Of a stretch of DNA of 12,749 bases, positions 6,357 to 12,727 are shown in pieces. Made by a program: the position numbers and the translations under genes. Source of the stretch: Spirochaetaceae bacterium (GTDB lineage Bacteria > Spirochaetota > Spirochaetia > Treponematales > Breznakiellaceae); NCBI GenBank assembly GCA_031290205.1, contig JAITNZ010000009.1, positions 1 to 12,749 of the forward strand, given 5' to 3'. The number at the start of each line of letters is the position of its first letter. Within the stretch, counting starts at the first letter, position 1. Below the pieces are notes generated by a model. That model searched no databases. It was not told the origin of the DNA and saw only the letters and a list, made by a program, of their open reading frames with translations.

Positions 6357-6461
6357 ATGGGGTATGCGAATCCTACTGAGTTGATCTACAACGAATTCGG
6401 CGAAGGCAGATTGAATGTGTTTCATGCTATGCCGTTGAGCCTAAATATTTTCAGCTCTTAA
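6357..6461 (+). pseudogene. Small unrecognised ORF, possible gene fragment
   Basis: A 34-codon open frame (MGYANPTELIYNEFGEGRLN is its N-terminal part) with no good ribosome site, lying just after the operon terminator. The frame runs on from the ATPase stop codon without another stop, so it might be eroded coding sequence. I do not recognise it. It may simply be noncoding. Confidence 0.2.
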
Positions 6462-6475
6462 ACTGAGGAGTAATT

Positions 6476-6628
6476 ATGAACGTAATTGAAAAGATGACCG
6501 GCATGACCGACGAAGAAGCCAACGCATGGGATGAATACGTTAATTTGATTCAGGCGATAAGCCGGGCACATCATATACTTTTGGGATACGTGCGGGGACG
6601 CCGTTTTTGTCAACAAAAGCCCATGTAA
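6476..6628 (+). CDS. Small ORF with strong ribosome site, probably a truncated gene
   Basis: A 50-residue ORF preceded by GAGGAG at a good distance. The first ~22 residues (MNVIEKMTGMTDEEANAWDE) look like a real acidic, helical N-terminus; small proteins with a similar MTxEEA start occur, as I recall, in treponemes. The rest from about 6540 runs antisense through the 3' end of the thioesterase gene and reads like shadow sequence ending in QQKPM. I infer that a small gene lost its 3' part where it meets the thioesterase gene. No promoter is visible. Function unknown; an antitoxin-like fragment is one possibility. Confidence 0.35.
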   Translation: MNVIEKMTGMTDEEANAWDEYVNLIQAISRAHHILLGYVRGRRFCQQKPM

Positions 6629-6941
6629 CTTTTGCTTCGACTATGGTCTCGCCGTTGCGGCTGATTCTTTGCGCTATCACCCCGCTTACCGCGCCTTTTT
6701 TTATGGGTAGCGATTCAACAAGCAGTTCGTCATCGGTAAACGCCGGTTTTTTATAACTAATCTCGACACGCGAAATATACACTCCATAGCCTTCGCTCAG
6801 CATCGCTTTATAGTCAAATCCTATATCCCGCAAAAACTCATAACGCGCATATTCCAAGTAATGCAAATAGACCGCGTTATTCACATGATGGTAACTATCA
6901 CATTCATACGAACGAACCCTAAACCGCAATTCTGTTTTCAT
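6540..6941 (-). CDS. Acyl-CoA thioesterase, hotdog fold (4HBT/YbgC-FadM type)
   Basis: A 133-residue cytoplasmic enzyme expected to hydrolyse acyl-CoA thioesters. The N-terminus has the family motif YECDSYHHVNNAVYLHYLEYAR (residues 12-33); Asp15 sits where the catalytic aspartate lies in the 4-hydroxybenzoyl-CoA thioesterase/YbgC group, and HVNN is typical of the acyl-CoA or acyl-ACP branch. The central strand ISYKKPAF and the later ETIVEAKVTWAFVD complete the single hotdog domain. Length is normal. Ribosome site GAGGAG lies 8 nt before the ATG. It follows coaD with a 68-nt gap and may be co-transcribed. Its 3' end overlaps a small plus-strand ORF. The true acyl substrate cannot be read from sequence. 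Confidence 0.9.
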   Translation of the reverse strand: MKTELRFRVRSYECDSYHHVNNAVYLHYLEYARYEFLRDIGFDYKAMLSEGYGVYISRVEISYKKPAFTDDELLVESLPIKKGAVSGVIAQRISRNGETIVEAKVTWAFVDKNGVPARIPKVYDVPGLSPESN

Positions 6942-6974
6942 ATTTTTTGCTCCTCATCCTCTAAAATATTTAAC

Positions 6975-7009
6975 CACGAACCTCACGAACAACACGAATA
7001 TATGTGGTT
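6975..7009. repeat. 9-bp-period CACGAA repeat in an inverted-repeat context
   Basis: CACGAA occurs at 6975, 6984 and 6993. The flanking AACCAC (6972-6977) is complementary to GTGGTT (7004-7009), so the block could form a loose hairpin directly after the coaD stop. I recall similar blocks (translated NHEPHE) as scattered intergenic sequence in several bacteria. It is not a convincing terminator. Confidence 0.5.
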
Positions 7010-7540
7010 TTATTCATGGTTCCCCTTCATTTTTTTATGGATGGCGGTCGCTACTTCGGCGGGGATAAAAAATGATAAATCGCCATTAAAACATGCAATT
7101 GTCCGCACGGCGGACGAGCTGATAACAGAAAGCTCCGGTCTTGTTGATAAAAACACAGTCTCTACACCCGGATACACAGGGACTGCCTCGGCTGTTTTTT
7201 TGCCGGCGCTTAATATTTTGTTCACGGAAGCCAGCTCGCTTTCTTCTTTCCAATCGTCATAGTCACGCAAACCGCGGACAATAAAATCAATATTTTTTTG
7301 ACGTAAAAAATCAACAAGTAACAACGAGGCGGGGCATATATCAACCGACGCATTTTTGATTTTTTCAGTTAATCTGCGTATCATTGCACAGCGTTCTTCG
7401 GCAGAAAACAAATTATTCTTTGCCGGATTTTCCGCAACAACCACGATAAGTTCATCAAAAATCCGGCTTCCACGCTCGATAATATCGAGATGCCCAAATG
7501 TCGGCGGGTCGAAAGAACCGGGGAAAACAGCACGCTTCAT
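7010..7540 (-). CDS. coaD: Phosphopantetheine adenylyltransferase
   Basis: A 176-residue cytoplasmic nucleotidyltransferase for the penultimate step of coenzyme A synthesis: 4'-phosphopantetheine + ATP to dephospho-CoA + PPi. Signature residues are GSFDPPTFGHLDI (8-20) with the nucleotide-binding His17, FIVRGLRDYDDWKEE (86-100), and ISSSAVR (140-146). The family is usually about 160 residues; the excess is an insertion around 111-124 (SAGKKTAEAVPVYP) just before VETVFL, in the loop that precedes the C-terminal substrate region. A consensus promoter lies immediately upstream with no ribosome site between, so the transcript may be leaderless. The upstream lptD gene ends 79 nt away; the thioesterase gene follows. 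Confidence 0.97.
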   Translation of the reverse strand: MKRAVFPGSFDPPTFGHLDIIERGSRIFDELIVVVAENPAKNNLFSAEERCAMIRRLTEKIKNASVDICPASLLLVDFLRQKNIDFIVRGLRDYDDWKEESELASVNKILSAGKKTAEAVPVYPGVETVFLSTRPELSVISSSAVRTIACFNGDLSFFIPAEVATAIHKKMKGNHE

Positions 7541-7547
7541 ACATTGA

Positions 7548-7576
7548 TATATACAATAACAGACGCCTTATGTCAA
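7548..7576 (-). promoter_or_regulatory. Consensus promoter for coaD
   Basis: On the minus strand, TTGACA (7576-7571), a 17-bp spacer and TATATA (7553-7548). The start point predicted 7 nt on is at about 7541, next to the coaD ATG at 7540. An inverted pair GACGCC (7562-7567) / GGCGTC (7590-7595) brackets the -35 element and could be an operator or a hairpin. Confidence 0.75.
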
Positions 7577-7618
7577 GTTTCCCCCGAAGGGCGTCCCTCT
7601 GAAACGCTCTCCGTCCGA

Positions 7619-10600
7619 CTACTTCAGTGTTGTTGATACATGGCGGTATTTTTCATTTTCGTAGTATACCTCTGTTTTAACTTCGGCAAGGGGCACCCAC
7701 TGGACAAGGAAAGAAAACGATGTCCTGAATGTGTATTTGCGTTCCGCTACGGGAACGCTTTGATCTAAGTAAGGGGTAACTGTTGCGGTAAATTTCGCAT
7801 CCCAATCGCCTAGGTGGTGAACGGCGGAAAAATTAAGCGACTTCAATTTAAAACCCGAATTTGCACGCAGTTTATCATCGTCAAAGCGAAACGAATTGAT
7901 AAGATCAAGAAAGAAATTCGTTTCAAGCCCCTGATTATTGATAATTGGATTGATCTTGTCGCGTATCTCTTTATCGAAGATGGGCAGGTCCTGTAAATAC
8001 CGGTATATATATTGATTTTCAGATGTCATGCCCATGGTAAAATCAAGAAACTTAGTTATCCCTAAAGTAATATTTAAGGCGAAAGAGAATTTTGAATAGG
8101 TATAGCGTTGTAAATCAAGGGTCATATTCGTATTGATATTAAACGAAAGCGACAGGTATCCGCCGAATAATGAATCGAATTTATAGCTGGGCGCCCAGCT
8201 TAATGTCCAGCTTTCGGGTTGTAGGTTTTCCGGATCCGACGCATTTTGCTTCCAGCCCTGTTGTCCGTCGGTATCATCGTAATCCCAGCGCCTCATCCGC
8301 CGTGCATTAAAGGAAGTTGAGAATGTCCATAACGTAAGACTCGCGGTTACATTTGTCCATTCAGTAAGCTCGGAATCGTATACTCCGTATATACGCATTG
8401 ATTTTGATGTTCCAAAATTCAGTGTTTCAGTAAGATTGAGCGGGCGGAAAATATACCCGCTTATATAATGATACTCGACCTTGCCGGCATTTTTATTTTC
8501 ATCAGTATCCTCCTGAACTTGCATTGTCGCATTGGTTTCGCTAATCCATATACGAGTCGTTACACCGGCGCTATACGACTGGTATAAGGGCGGCAGGTTC
8601 GCGGAAAAGGTAAGATTTTGCATCTTGTCGAGGACATTCGCACCGAAATTCGCGCTTACCGTATGCGCGCTGATCTTTTCTTTTGTCCAATCCATGTAAT
8701 CCTCTTTCCATTGGGGTGCAATTCTATCGGGATTTGCAGGATTCAAAGCTAGATCCTTGGTATACTGCTCTTCATCAAATACTGATTTTGCCACAAGACT
8801 CGTTAAACTCCATTGAAAGCTGCTCGTCTTCCATGTATCGCTCCAGTAAAATGGATTTATCTGCGTCTTGTATGTTGAGTTAATCGTCCACTGCCTTCCC
8901 CGATAGTCTGTACGGTGTAAGGCAATAATTTCAGTATCTGTCAGTTTATCACTGATATAAGTATGATTCTGCCATTGATACGAACCCGTAAATCCTGCCG
9001 AAATGGAAAATAAATTATGCGTTGCCTCCGTAAGGTTAAATGTCGTTGAACCGTTCATGACAAAATTCGTCAGTATGTGCTGGTAATCACCCCACTTAAC
9101 ATCTTCGGGGTCTTCCGTGCTTTTTAGAAACTGGAATTCCGTTGTGGAAGCAGGGTTCAGATTATACTGAATAGAAAGCTTGAGTGCGCTGCTGCTCGGA
9201 AGCGTCCAGCTTTGAGCTAATGCCGGCGGAGCAAGATTAAACTCATTGCTACCTCTTGAACGATTTGATTCCGCAACAACGCCCGCTTCATTCACCCAAG
9301 GCGATAGAGGCTCTCCTATGTCTTTAAGAGGATATTGCGGTGTTTCAGGCTCGGCAGTCGATGTGCTGCCTCCTATGGTTAGGGGGGTGCCGCTTAATGT
9401 TGCCGAAATTGAGTATGCCGTTAATTTATCGGGAGTAAAAAAGCGCCGTTCCGGTGAATACGTTCTAAAATCGAGACTCGTATCAGTTGTGTTTTCAGAA
9501 GGAATAAACGTCAGGACGCTTGAAATACTTGAAATAGAAAAACTGGAAAGATAGGGAGCTAACAAGGTAAACGATAAACTCGGACGAGCATTAATACTCC
9601 ATGAATACGAACCAAGCGTTGTTGAAGGTGGCCAGACAACAGGCTCATTCTGGGACATAAGAAGGCTTATCCAATTAAAATCTTCCGAACGGGACATAAC
9701 ATCATAATCAATAAACGGATCGGAATAAAAAGGAAATTTTAAGTCTATCGCTCCATGTTTTCCGCTGATGTTTACCGATGCGTTAAGCCGGTATCGAAAT
9801 GGAACTTCCGTTCCAAAAAGATATGAATTATTCCACTCCTCCTCCAAATCGGAGTCCTTGTCGTACGGCGTCCAAAAACTGGTGCTACCGTGTATCGTTT
9901 TTGTCCACCCAAATCCTCCCGATATGTTTATACTACTAAATATCCATGAACCCGGATGAATAAAATTAACTCCCGTATAGAAGCCCAGATTAGCATAGGC
10001 ATCGAGCATCAGCGCTAGTATTTTGTCATTTGGACTGGTGTCTTTTTTCCCGGTTGACCTAAGGAACAAGCCCTCCCGCACCCGCTCCATCCCCGCATCG
10101 GATCCTAGTATTGCGGAAAACGAACTTGAGGAACTTGAGCTGCCTGCTTTCCGCCCCAAAAGATAGGTCGTTGTTTGAATATACGCGCCTTCGCGTGTCC
10201 GTGTTCCCAGCGCAGGATGGAAGAGAATTTCATCCGCCGGATACGGAAAAAAAGGCAGCCAAAAAACAGGAACTTCCCCCACTTTGAGGACGGCGTTAAA
10301 TACAGCCCAATCGGCGCCGGGGAACAACCAAAGACGGGTCGCATTCAATGACCAGTAGGGCTCTTCCGCAGACGCATTGCTGATTACCGCCTGCTTCAAA
10401 ACGGTTGTTTCGCTTCCCGTTTGAGAAATTACTTCACCGGCAAAGCGGTAAGCTGTCGTGCTCCCCGACATTCCCTGATCCATAACAGTGTTGATAAAAT
10501 CACCCGCCCAACTATCAATATTGATGATGATAGCCTCGCTTTTTGTTGTTTCTATGGTGCCGCCTTGATCTTTTATATACTCAACATCGCCGGTAGCATA

Positions 10601-11095
10601 GAGAATACTCCTCGTCCGGTTATAGAGTATATTCCACGCGGTAATTTTATGGAGAGTATCCCCGTCTTTTAAGCTAAGTTGAACGCCCCCGGCAAGACGG
10701 GCGTATTCTTCGTCCACCGATTTAAGGGTAAAGTATTCAGTGCTGCGCGCTTTTTCTATCGTAACGATCCGCTGTTCGCCTTCCGTTGCGGGGACGCTTA
10801 CCCCATAGTGCTCCCTGATACGCGCTTCAAGTTCGGGTCTGGCGCCGCCTTCGCCCAAGCCTAATTCTTTCCCCCATTCGGCAAGTTCCAAGAGGGTGGA
10901 TGTTTTTATATCCAGATTGATACGATTTTCGTCTACAGCCGGTTTTTCAGCCTCTTGTGGCGAATCTGCGGCAAGCTCAGGGGTATCGGCGGCGGGGGAA
11001 TCGGCATCGGGAGCATCAATATCCTGCGCACTTAATCGAAAAGGAGAAAAAATCAGTGAAAGGGAAAAAAACAGTAAGGCGGCGCGGACGCGCAT
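7619..11095 (-). CDS. LptD/OstA-like outer-membrane assembly protein
   Basis: A 1158-residue predicted outer-membrane beta-barrel of the LptD/OstA family, in treponeme style. Start 11095 is chosen because MRVRAALLFFSLSLIFSPFRLSAQ then forms a normal signal peptide, with the ATG 4 nt after the nusG stop; an upstream ATG at 11128 would overlap nusG. Residues 25-55 are Asp/Ala/Pro/Glu-rich. Residues 60-98 have a SAP-like pattern. The OstA/LptA-like part follows (about 117-300, including VFWLPFFPYPADEILFHPALG), then a long barrel of alternating aromatic/polar strands. There is a serine run near residue 325. I see no cysteine in the mature protein, unlike E. coli LptD, and the last residue is Lys, not aromatic. 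Many treponemes lack LPS, so the lipid it handles is unknown. Confidence 0.85.
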   Translation of the reverse strand: MRVRAALLFFSLSLIFSPFRLSAQDIDAPDADSPAADTPELAADSPQEAEKPAVDENRINLDIKTSTLLELAEWGKELGLGEGGARPELEARIREHYGVSVPATEGEQRIVTIEKARSTEYFTLKSVDEEYARLAGGVQLSLKDGDTLHKITAWNILYNRTRSILYATGDVEYIKDQGGTIETTKSEAIIINIDSWAGDFINTVMDQGMSGSTTAYRFAGEVISQTGSETTVLKQAVISNASAEEPYWSLNATRLWLFPGADWAVFNAVLKVGEVPVFWLPFFPYPADEILFHPALGTRTREGAYIQTTTYLLGRKAGSSSSSSSFSAILGSDAGMERVREGLFLRSTGKKDTSPNDKILALMLDAYANLGFYTGVNFIHPGSWIFSSINISGGFGWTKTIHGSTSFWTPYDKDSDLEEEWNNSYLFGTEVPFRYRLNASVNISGKHGAIDLKFPFYSDPFIDYDVMSRSEDFNWISLLMSQNEPVVWPPSTTLGSYSWSINARPSLSFTLLAPYLSSFSISSISSVLTFIPSENTTDTSLDFRTYSPERRFFTPDKLTAYSISATLSGTPLTIGGSTSTAEPETPQYPLKDIGEPLSPWVNEAGVVAESNRSRGSNEFNLAPPALAQSWTLPSSSALKLSIQYNLNPASTTEFQFLKSTEDPEDVKWGDYQHILTNFVMNGSTTFNLTEATHNLFSISAGFTGSYQWQNHTYISDKLTDTEIIALHRTDYRGRQWTINSTYKTQINPFYWSDTWKTSSFQWSLTSLVAKSVFDEEQYTKDLALNPANPDRIAPQWKEDYMDWTKEKISAHTVSANFGANVLDKMQNLTFSANLPPLYQSYSAGVTTRIWISETNATMQVQEDTDENKNAGKVEYHYISGYIFRPLNLTETLNFGTSKSMRIYGVYDSELTEWTNVTASLTLWTFSTSFNARRMRRWDYDDTDGQQGWKQNASDPENLQPESWTLSWAPSYKFDSLFGGYLSLSFNINTNMTLDLQRYTYSKFSFALNITLGITKFLDFTMGMTSENQYIYRYLQDLPIFDKEIRDKINPIINNQGLETNFFLDLINSFRFDDDKLRANSGFKLKSLNFSAVHHLGDWDAKFTATVTPYLDQSVPVAERKYTFRTSFSFLVQWVPLAEVKTEVYYENEKYRHVSTTLK

Positions 11096-11099
11096 CAAC

Positions 11100-11657
11100 T
11101 TACACCTTCTCGACTTGCAAAATATCAACTTCGACGGGAGTATTCCTCCCGAATATGCCTACCATTACCTTGAGTTTGTTCTTTTCGGCGTTGACTTCCT
11201 CTATCGTTCCGGTAAACGACTCGAAAGGTCCGCCGGTAATCTTAATCTGCTCGCCTACCGAGAAGGACTGCCGTGCGCGAACCGGTTTTTCGCCTTTAAT
11301 TTCGCCGGATTTTTGCAAAATTTCACGTGCTTCGTTCGCGCTTAGCGGACCGGGACGCTTGTCCTGCGTCGTTCCGACAAAGCCTGAAACACCCTGAATT
11401 TTTTTTAGAGCCGAACAAGTTATCATCCATCCAGTCTGAGGAAGATCAAGTTCAACGAGGATATAACCGGGAAAGAACTTTCTCGTTTGCGTACGCTTTT
11501 TCCCGTCTTTGACATCGGTTACCGTTTCGATCGGAACTTTTATGTCGCGGATGACCCCCTTGTCAAGCTCACCCTGATCGAGCATCATGCGGATGGTTTT
11601 TTCTATTTTATTTTCATATCCCGAATATACTTGAAGCACATACCAAGCGGATGCCAT
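11100..11657 (-). CDS. nusG: Transcription termination/antitermination protein NusG
   Basis: A 185-residue RNA polymerase-associated factor. The NGN domain covers about 1-110 (AWYVLQVYSGYENK at 4-17, RKFFPGYILVE at 59-69, GVSGFVG at 89-95), and the KOW domain about 134-185 (GEQIKITGGPFESFTG, 135-150, and VMVGIFGR). Length and motifs are those of housekeeping NusG, not the shorter RfaH/LoaP-type paralogues. SD-like GGGAG precedes the ATG closely. It starts 15 nt after secE, as usual, but the next gene is lptD at 4 nt, where rplK would be expected. Confidence 0.97.
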   Translation of the reverse strand: MASAWYVLQVYSGYENKIEKTIRMMLDQGELDKGVIRDIKVPIETVTDVKDGKKRTQTRKFFPGYILVELDLPQTGWMITCSALKKIQGVSGFVGTTQDKRPGPLSANEAREILQKSGEIKGEKPVRARQSFSVGEQIKITGGPFESFTGTIEEVNAEKNKLKVMVGIFGRNTPVEVDILQVEKV

Positions 11658-11672
11658 AATCTCCCTTTCCTC

Positions 11673-11852
11673 TTAAAAAATTTTCTGCACGCCCAAAAGC
11701 AGTACAAAATCCACGAAACCCAAAATGCCGGCAATGATTATTGTGGATATTATAACCACTTTGACAGAGCTAATAACATCATCGCGGGATGGCCAGATAA
11801 CTTTTTTAAGTTCGCTTTTACATTCTGTGATAAATTGAATAATCTTCCGCAT
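11673..11852 (-). CDS. secE: Preprotein translocase subunit SecE
   Basis: A 59-residue single-span inner-membrane subunit of the SecYEG translocon. The short form starting MRKIIQFITECKSELKKVIW is chosen because AGAGG stands 5 nt upstream and the family hallmark ELKKVIWPSRDDV (14-26) falls at its usual place, followed by one hydrophobic span (about 30-55). The open frame extends 58 codons further to 12026, but that part translates a GC-rich palindromic spacer and contributes no SecE sequence. It pairs with nusG 15 nt downstream. I found no tRNA-Trp or rpmG upstream, which often precede secE. Confidence 0.95.
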   Translation of the reverse strand: MRKIIQFITECKSELKKVIWPSRDDVISSVKVVIISTIIIAGILGFVDFVLLLGVQKIF

Positions 11853-11870
11853 TTTTACCTCTTTATTTGC

Positions 11871-11899
11871 ATCCTGACAGAAACCGCCCAATATGTCAA
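11871..11899 (-). promoter_or_regulatory. Possible promoter of secE-nusG-lptD
   Basis: On the minus strand a perfect TTGACA (11899-11894) is followed after 17 bp by CAGGAT (11876-11871), a poor -10. It lies about 20 nt before the secE start. The strong -35 at the right place makes it a candidate only. Confidence 0.35.
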
Positions 11900-11924
11900 T
11901 AGGGCTTTTCGACAAAAGGGAGGA

Positions 11925-12050
11925 AGAGGGAGGATAATGGGGGAGGAGGGGGAAGTCTCCCCCTACGCGCCAGCCCGCTGCGCGGTCTGTCGCTACCCCC
12001 TCTGCGGGGGGATTATCCCCCCGCAACGCCCCCCTCGAAAAAGGGAGCAG
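11925..12050. repeat. Palindrome-rich GC spacer between secE and the brnA-like gene
   Basis: This gene-free stretch contains GGGGGA-AGTC-TCCCCC (11948-11963) and a perfect 23-bp palindrome (12003-12025, arms TGCGGGGGGAT/ATCCCCCCGCA around one base), plus a polypurine run at its left. No T tract follows the hairpins in the minus direction, so they are poor intrinsic terminators for the brnA-like gene. It looks like accessory repeat DNA inserted upstream of secE. Confidence 0.6.
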
Positions 12051-12287
12051 CTAGTTTTTTGGTGTGAACTTGCCCGAAGCAATTTCCTCAAGGCGGCGGC
12101 GCAGCATTTCAGCAAGAATATCCGGCGGCAGCATTTTTAAGAATCGCTCATGCCCAAATCTAATCCGTGGTATGTCCTCATCCTTCATCGGCGGTATATC
12201 AGAAAAATCAATCGGGTATTTATCCATCTCCGCCAATTCCGCATCAATTTTCATCCTTTCCTCTAAAGTTCGATTCGATGTTAGCAT
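12051..12287 (-). CDS. BrnA-like antitoxin (second gene of a toxin-antitoxin pair)
   Basis: A 78-residue protein whose segment YPIDFSDIPPMKDEDIPRIR (24-43) resembles the conserved N-terminal part of BrnA antitoxins (DIPELTDE-type motif). After it, the usual ribbon-helix-helix DNA-binding tail is not obvious; instead there is LPPDILAEMLRRRLEEI (53-69), a predicted amphipathic helix. The start at 12287 has AAGGAG 5 nt upstream; MKID at 12254 is an alternative with its own AGAGG. It overlaps the brnT-like gene by 44 nt, and the toxin-then-antitoxin order is that of brnTA loci. If functional it should neutralise the toxin and repress their promoter. A different small helical protein remains possible. 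Confidence 0.55.
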   Translation of the reverse strand: MLTSNRTLEERMKIDAELAEMDKYPIDFSDIPPMKDEDIPRIRFGHERFLKMLPPDILAEMLRRRLEEIASGKFTPKN

Positions 12288-12432
12288 TATAACTCCTTAC
12301 TTCGTGCGGTTCTGCTTTTCGCGCCGAAATTATCCGTATCAAATCATCCCTGTATATAAGCGAAACGGTTATATACCTGCCGTGAAGCCTTGTCGCGATT
12401 GCAAACAAATCTATCCTAGTAGTATACGTCAC
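12244..12432 (-). CDS. BrnT-like toxin, N-terminally truncated
   Basis: A 62-residue protein from a GTG start. GRYITVSLIYRDDLIRIISARKAEPHEVRSY (18-48) matches the conserved C-terminal half of BrnT ribonuclease toxins (IRIISARKA signature). BrnT is normally about 90 residues; the N-terminal half, including the usual EWD-K---KHG region, is missing, since a stop lies 17 codons upstream and a promoter occupies that DNA. No clear ribosome site precedes the GTG. The C-terminus is extended into the brnA-like gene. It could be a decayed toxin or a short variant. I could not find the lost half in another frame. Confidence 0.6.
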   Translation of the reverse strand: MTYTTRIDLFAIATRLHGRYITVSLIYRDDLIRIISARKAEPHEVRSYNANIESNFRGKDEN

Positions 12433-12445
12433 CGTGCATATATTT

Positions 12446-12475
12446 GATATAGCACATATATAGAAATAATGTCAA
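12446..12475 (-). promoter_or_regulatory. Promoter of the brnTA-like pair
   Basis: On the minus strand TTGACA (12475-12470), 18-bp spacer, TATATC (12451-12446), preceded by an extended -10 TG. The start predicted near 12439 leaves only about 7 nt before the GTG at 12432. An ATG at 12439 in another frame gives only MHGDVYY. Confidence 0.65.
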
Positions 12476-12522
12476 GGGTAACGCTGACTGCAGAAAGTCT
12501 TCCCCCATTATTGACACCCCCC

Positions 12523-12550
12523 TTGACATTTTTTTTCAATCTGCTAGAAT
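12523..12550 (+). promoter_or_regulatory. Consensus extended -10 promoter
   Basis: TTGACA (12523-12528), 16-bp spacer, TAGAAT (12545-12550) with TG one base upstream. A second TTGACA lies at 12511-12516. The predicted start at about 12557 abuts the ATG at 12558. It is divergent from the brnTA-like promoter about 50 bp away. Confidence 0.7.
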
Positions 12551-12557
12551 ACAGATT

Positions 12558-12686
12558 ATGACGGTTGGGACTCTTAAATATGTCGTTCAAAGCAGTATTT
12601 TTTTCGCAAGTTTCACGCTTTTAGCGGCTCCCCTGTCGCTTTTATTTGGTGTACTCAGCCAGCAAAGCGAAAATCAGCCTGTATAG
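12558..12686 (+). CDS. Small membrane protein, 42 residues, unrecognised
   Basis: An ORF directly behind a consensus promoter, beginning MTVGTLKYVVQ and carrying one hydrophobic span (about residues 13-34, SIFFASFTLLAAPLSLLFGV) with a short polar tail ending in QPV. There is no room for a ribosome site, so translation would have to be leaderless. I do not recognise a family. A hairpin GCCT-GTAT-AGGC (12677-12688) covers the stop but no T tract follows. It could be a small membrane-active peptide, a membrane regulator, or a noncoding transcript. Confidence 0.4.
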   Translation: MTVGTLKYVVQSSIFFASFTLLAAPLSLLFGVLSQQSENQPV

Positions 12687-12727
12687 GCAAAAAACATTGC
12701 TCCTTTCTCATTTTTAATGGTTCATTT

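Noticed and set aside
11096..11128. Upstream start for the LptD-like protein
   Set aside because: It would add MIFCKSRRCKL before an otherwise normal signal peptide and overlap nusG; the ATG at 11095 fits better.
11853..12026. N-terminal extension of SecE from an upstream ATG
   Set aside because: It translates a palindromic spacer, has no ribosome site of note, and the family-length SecE starts at 11852 with AGAGG upstream.
11880..12050. tRNA-Trp upstream of secE
   Set aside because: I looked because this order is common, but found no cloverleaf or T-loop sequence on the minus strand.
11487..12140. 217-codon plus-strand ORF opposite nusG, secE and the spacer
   Set aside because: It is antisense to two conserved genes and has no recognisable features.
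12064..12447. 127-codon plus-strand ORF over the brnTA-like genes
   Set aside because: The minus-strand frames carry BrnT/BrnA motifs and proper promoter and ribosome signals; the plus frame is a shadow.
12677..12688. Hairpin as terminator for the 42-codon ORF
   Set aside because: It has a stem of only 4 bp followed by A, not T, on the plus strand, and no T tract on the minus strand.
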